DNA from: Ophthalmolycus amberensis
Lineage: Eukaryota > Chordata > Actinopteri > Perciformes > Zoarcidae
Assembly (NCBI GenBank): GCA_024529925.1
Contig: JAFEUB010001789.1
Coordinates: 869,501-933,500, forward strand
DNA: 64,000 nucleotides
Direction of reading: 5' to 3'
This document shows, one piece after another, positions 61,853 through 64,000 of the stretch. The number at the start of each line of letters is the position of its first letter. Within the stretch, counting starts at the first letter, position 1. Under the pieces are notes generated by a model. That model was not told the origin of the DNA, searched no databases, and worked only from the letters and a program-made list of their open reading frames with translations. Both the position numbers and the translations under genes were made by a program.

Positions 61853-63542
61853 GAATTATGGGTCTAAAATTGAGCAAGCAACGATTGTTCGTCTCTATTA
61901 GATGGTCTGTCTCTTTCTCGCATCAGCAGGGAGCGACACGCTGAATAATCATCCGTTTCAAGGACAACAGAGCGTTTTTAGCGAGCTCGCAGCCGGCTTG
62001 GCAACGCTGCAAGAGCATCACCCGCTGTGGGCTTGCTCACCCGTGGGTGCTGGCATTAATCTCGGTCACTACTCGCTGCACACAGACCTTCCCGACGCAC
62101 TCTGAGCACTCTGGCCTACTGCTTGTACCAGCAACCCCTGCCAGTCCCGCTTCCCAGGGGCTCCTTGCCCTTGCCCCCCAGCCCAGGGTCTCTGCATCCG
62201 ACTGCAGAGTGCCGCGCAGCCCTGGGTGGGTGAGGCCAGCCGGTCGGTCGGTCGGTGGTAATGGTGGTGAGGCGGTTTAATACTGTCATCGCGGCCTTTT
62301 AACTTCCCTCTCCCCAAACTCTCTCTCTCTTCCTCTCCGAGTGTGACTTTCAGACAACTTTGAACCACTGTGCGGGGACGCATGCCCTTGATGACAGTGG
62401 TGGGGATGCAGAATGAGGATGCTTCCACAGACGCGTTGGCGTTGGTGACTGTTGCCTTGTGTTTGATTGGGCGGCGGTCAAACAAGGCCTGCGGTCAGAC
62501 GGGGCGTGAGGACAGACAGGTGGTGGTATTACATTAGAGCTCCGGGAGACTGTTATTGTGCATCGTCCTCTCGCGTCTTGAGGACTGTCTGTCCGTCTGC
62601 TGTCCTTCAGGGTGCTTGCGGCTTACTTTCTGTCTGGACATGTTGGCGTGTCTGCATGGTTTTGATTGTGCCTGATTTCAAAATATTTACCCACATTTTT
62701 CGAAAGTGAAATTGACATCATGTCCTATTTATAGATTTTTAGATCCTGAAATGAGCTAAGTATACAATAAGATGAGTCAACTATTGATTAACAGAGTAAA
62801 CTGGATGCCAATTCACATTGACGAATAAAAGAGAGGTTGCAGTAGACGACATCAGAGAACCTACTAACACAAACTACAACATGTTCTAAGATACATTGCC
62901 CACAAATGTAAATACAATAAATCAGTTGATAAATAAAAGGCCAATCATACGTGATGCACTTGAAAAAAACGAAAGCAATGAAATAGGCAAAACAGTGGAA
63001 CCGTCAAAACTAATTAAACAAAAAAATACAAAGCTTTAAAATTGTGTTAAAAAAAGCCACCTTATTTCACAAAACGAGCACATTTGTCAATCATAAATTT
63101 GGTTCCAATTCGACAAATGTGTCCTGATTTTCAGTCAAATTTTCACTAACATCTTTTTTAACATTGATCCAGGAAGAATATTTCCTCAAAATCTATATTG
63201 AGAATTACAGCAGTCAGTTTGGGTAATTATTTGCACCTTGCACCCAGTATGAAAGCTGATTGCAGTCACTCTGTTAACGCCACTCAACAACAGGAGATAG
63301 CCTGGAGTGTTGATGGCATTGAAAGAACTGCATACATTCCTTTTACAGCAGAAACAGCCCTGCACGTACAATAGTAGAAAGTATTTTTAAGGTATTCCAG
63401 CTAATGTACGTTGTTTGCCGAAGTCTTCAGTCATCTAGCTACTTTTCTCTGAATCAAGAGAGTCCTCAGTTTCTTCAAGAGCCTATTTAACCGTGAACGT
63501 TTCATCTTAAGAATGGTGTAATTGTCTAGGTTTGAGTACAGC
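61853..63542. other. Unannotated stretch, GC-richer at 61.98-62.64 kb
   Basis: The GC-richer patch permits a 138-codon minus-strand frame (62069-62485) and shorter + frames, none with a recognisable domain. A GTCG-type short run (GGTCGGTCGGTCGGTGG) lies at 62240-62256. Confidence 0.4.
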
Positions 63543-64000
63543 CAGTGGCGGCTGGTCAATAGAGGGCCATGGGGCATGGCCCCACCATGAGCCACACAAA
63601 AAAGGAAAAAATAAAAATAAAAAATATTATAATAATCATAAATTATACAAATTGTCAATATTTGTGTTTTTGAACTATGGAATAATGTGTGTAAAATATG
63701 ATATCTGCGCAAAATATATGCTTTTCCTGCTCGTCCTCTCTGCCTGTGTGCTCGTCTGCTCGTGCTCTCTGTCTGTGTGCACGACACGTCTGAGAACGCG
63801 CAGCTAGGGGGGCCTGATAGTTTTGGCCCAAAAGAGACGGGTCTATAAAGCAGTTTAGCCAATTGCTGATTCAAGATATAAATGAGTGACATACAATTTA
63901 GCCAATCAGCGCCCTCAAATAGATTCAGCTATGGGCCAGAACGATCTGGCCCATAGCTGCGCGTTCTCGTCAGGAGAAGTCTCTACAGGCGCCCGCGCCA
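63543..64000. mobile_element. hAT-type element end, cut by window edge
   Basis: Starts CAGTGGCGGCTGGTCAATAG at 63543, which I recognise as the terminal motif of a fish hAT family. The following 'ttttggcccaaaagagac' and 'ttagccaatcagcgccctca' blocks are consistent with its subterminal region. No transposase coding is visible before the window ends, so length, opposite end and autonomy are unknown. A minus-strand 153-codon frame (63431-63892) crosses the element boundary and is not taken as a gene. Confidence 0.65.
63926..63959. repeat. Perfect 15-bp inverted repeat with 4-nt loop
   Basis: CAGCTATGGGCCAGA (63926-63940), ACGA, then TCTGGCCCATAGCTG (63945-63959). It lies within the hAT-type element end and could form a strong hairpin in single-stranded DNA or RNA. 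Confidence 0.95.

Noticed and set aside
62069..62485. 138-codon minus-strand frame in GC-rich DNA
   Set aside because: GC-rich DNA has fewer stops. No domain, and other frames are open too.
63431..63892. 153-codon minus-strand frame
   Set aside because: Crosses the boundary of the hAT-type element end at 63543 and includes its AT-rich tract. It does not resemble a transposase.
1..64000. tRNA, rRNA, CRISPR, operons or antiviral/secondary-metabolite clusters
   Set aside because: Looked for B-box-like tRNA ends, regular spaced repeats and packed co-directional genes and found none. The window has vertebrate non-coding character.

Overview
The window looks like intergenic or long-intron DNA from a teleost fish, probably a spiny-rayed (percomorph) species. 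Three things point that way. There are many long (TG)n, (CT)n and (TA)n microsatellites. Several dispersed repeats match, from memory, families that are abundant in percomorph genomes. There is also no bacterial-style gene packing. No long reading frame resembles a host protein I recognise. The longest stop-free frames (about 130 to 200 codons) are what chance gives in 64 kb, and many lie across simple repeats or on both strands of the same bases. I therefore call no intact protein-coding gene.

The best gene-like signal is at about 19.40-20.0 kb on the + strand. A TATAAAAA box is followed by a CpG-containing leader with three short upstream ORFs and a strong splice donor (AG|GTAAGG) at 19987/19988. 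This fits a 5' UTR first exon whose coding exons lie elsewhere. A good acceptor only 73 bp downstream raises the possibility of a small fish-type intron. A second promoter-like patch is a CpG cluster at about 39.83-40.14 kb.

Most of what can be named is mobile DNA, nearly all of it broken or non-autonomous. There are two Tc1/mariner transposase relics (22.03-22.15 kb on +, 43.84-44.05 kb on -). hAT-type elements or ends lie at 41.51-41.99, 43.09-43.25, 45.16-45.34 and 63.54 kb to the window edge. Two copies of one MITE-like family lie at 3.89 and 26.64 kb. A solo-LTR-like relic with a poly(A) signal lies at 14.84-15.20 kb. Further dispersed repeats lie at 9.61, 32.65, 33.09, 35.37, 41.79 and 59.30 kb, with weaker candidates elsewhere.

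Between these lie long stretches where I see only unique-looking AT-rich DNA, some with possible conserved non-coding character (54.66-54.93 and 61.8 kb). These are impressions that need a cross-species alignment. I found no tRNA, rRNA, CRISPR array, operon or complete transposon ORF, and nothing that looks like a new multi-gene system.
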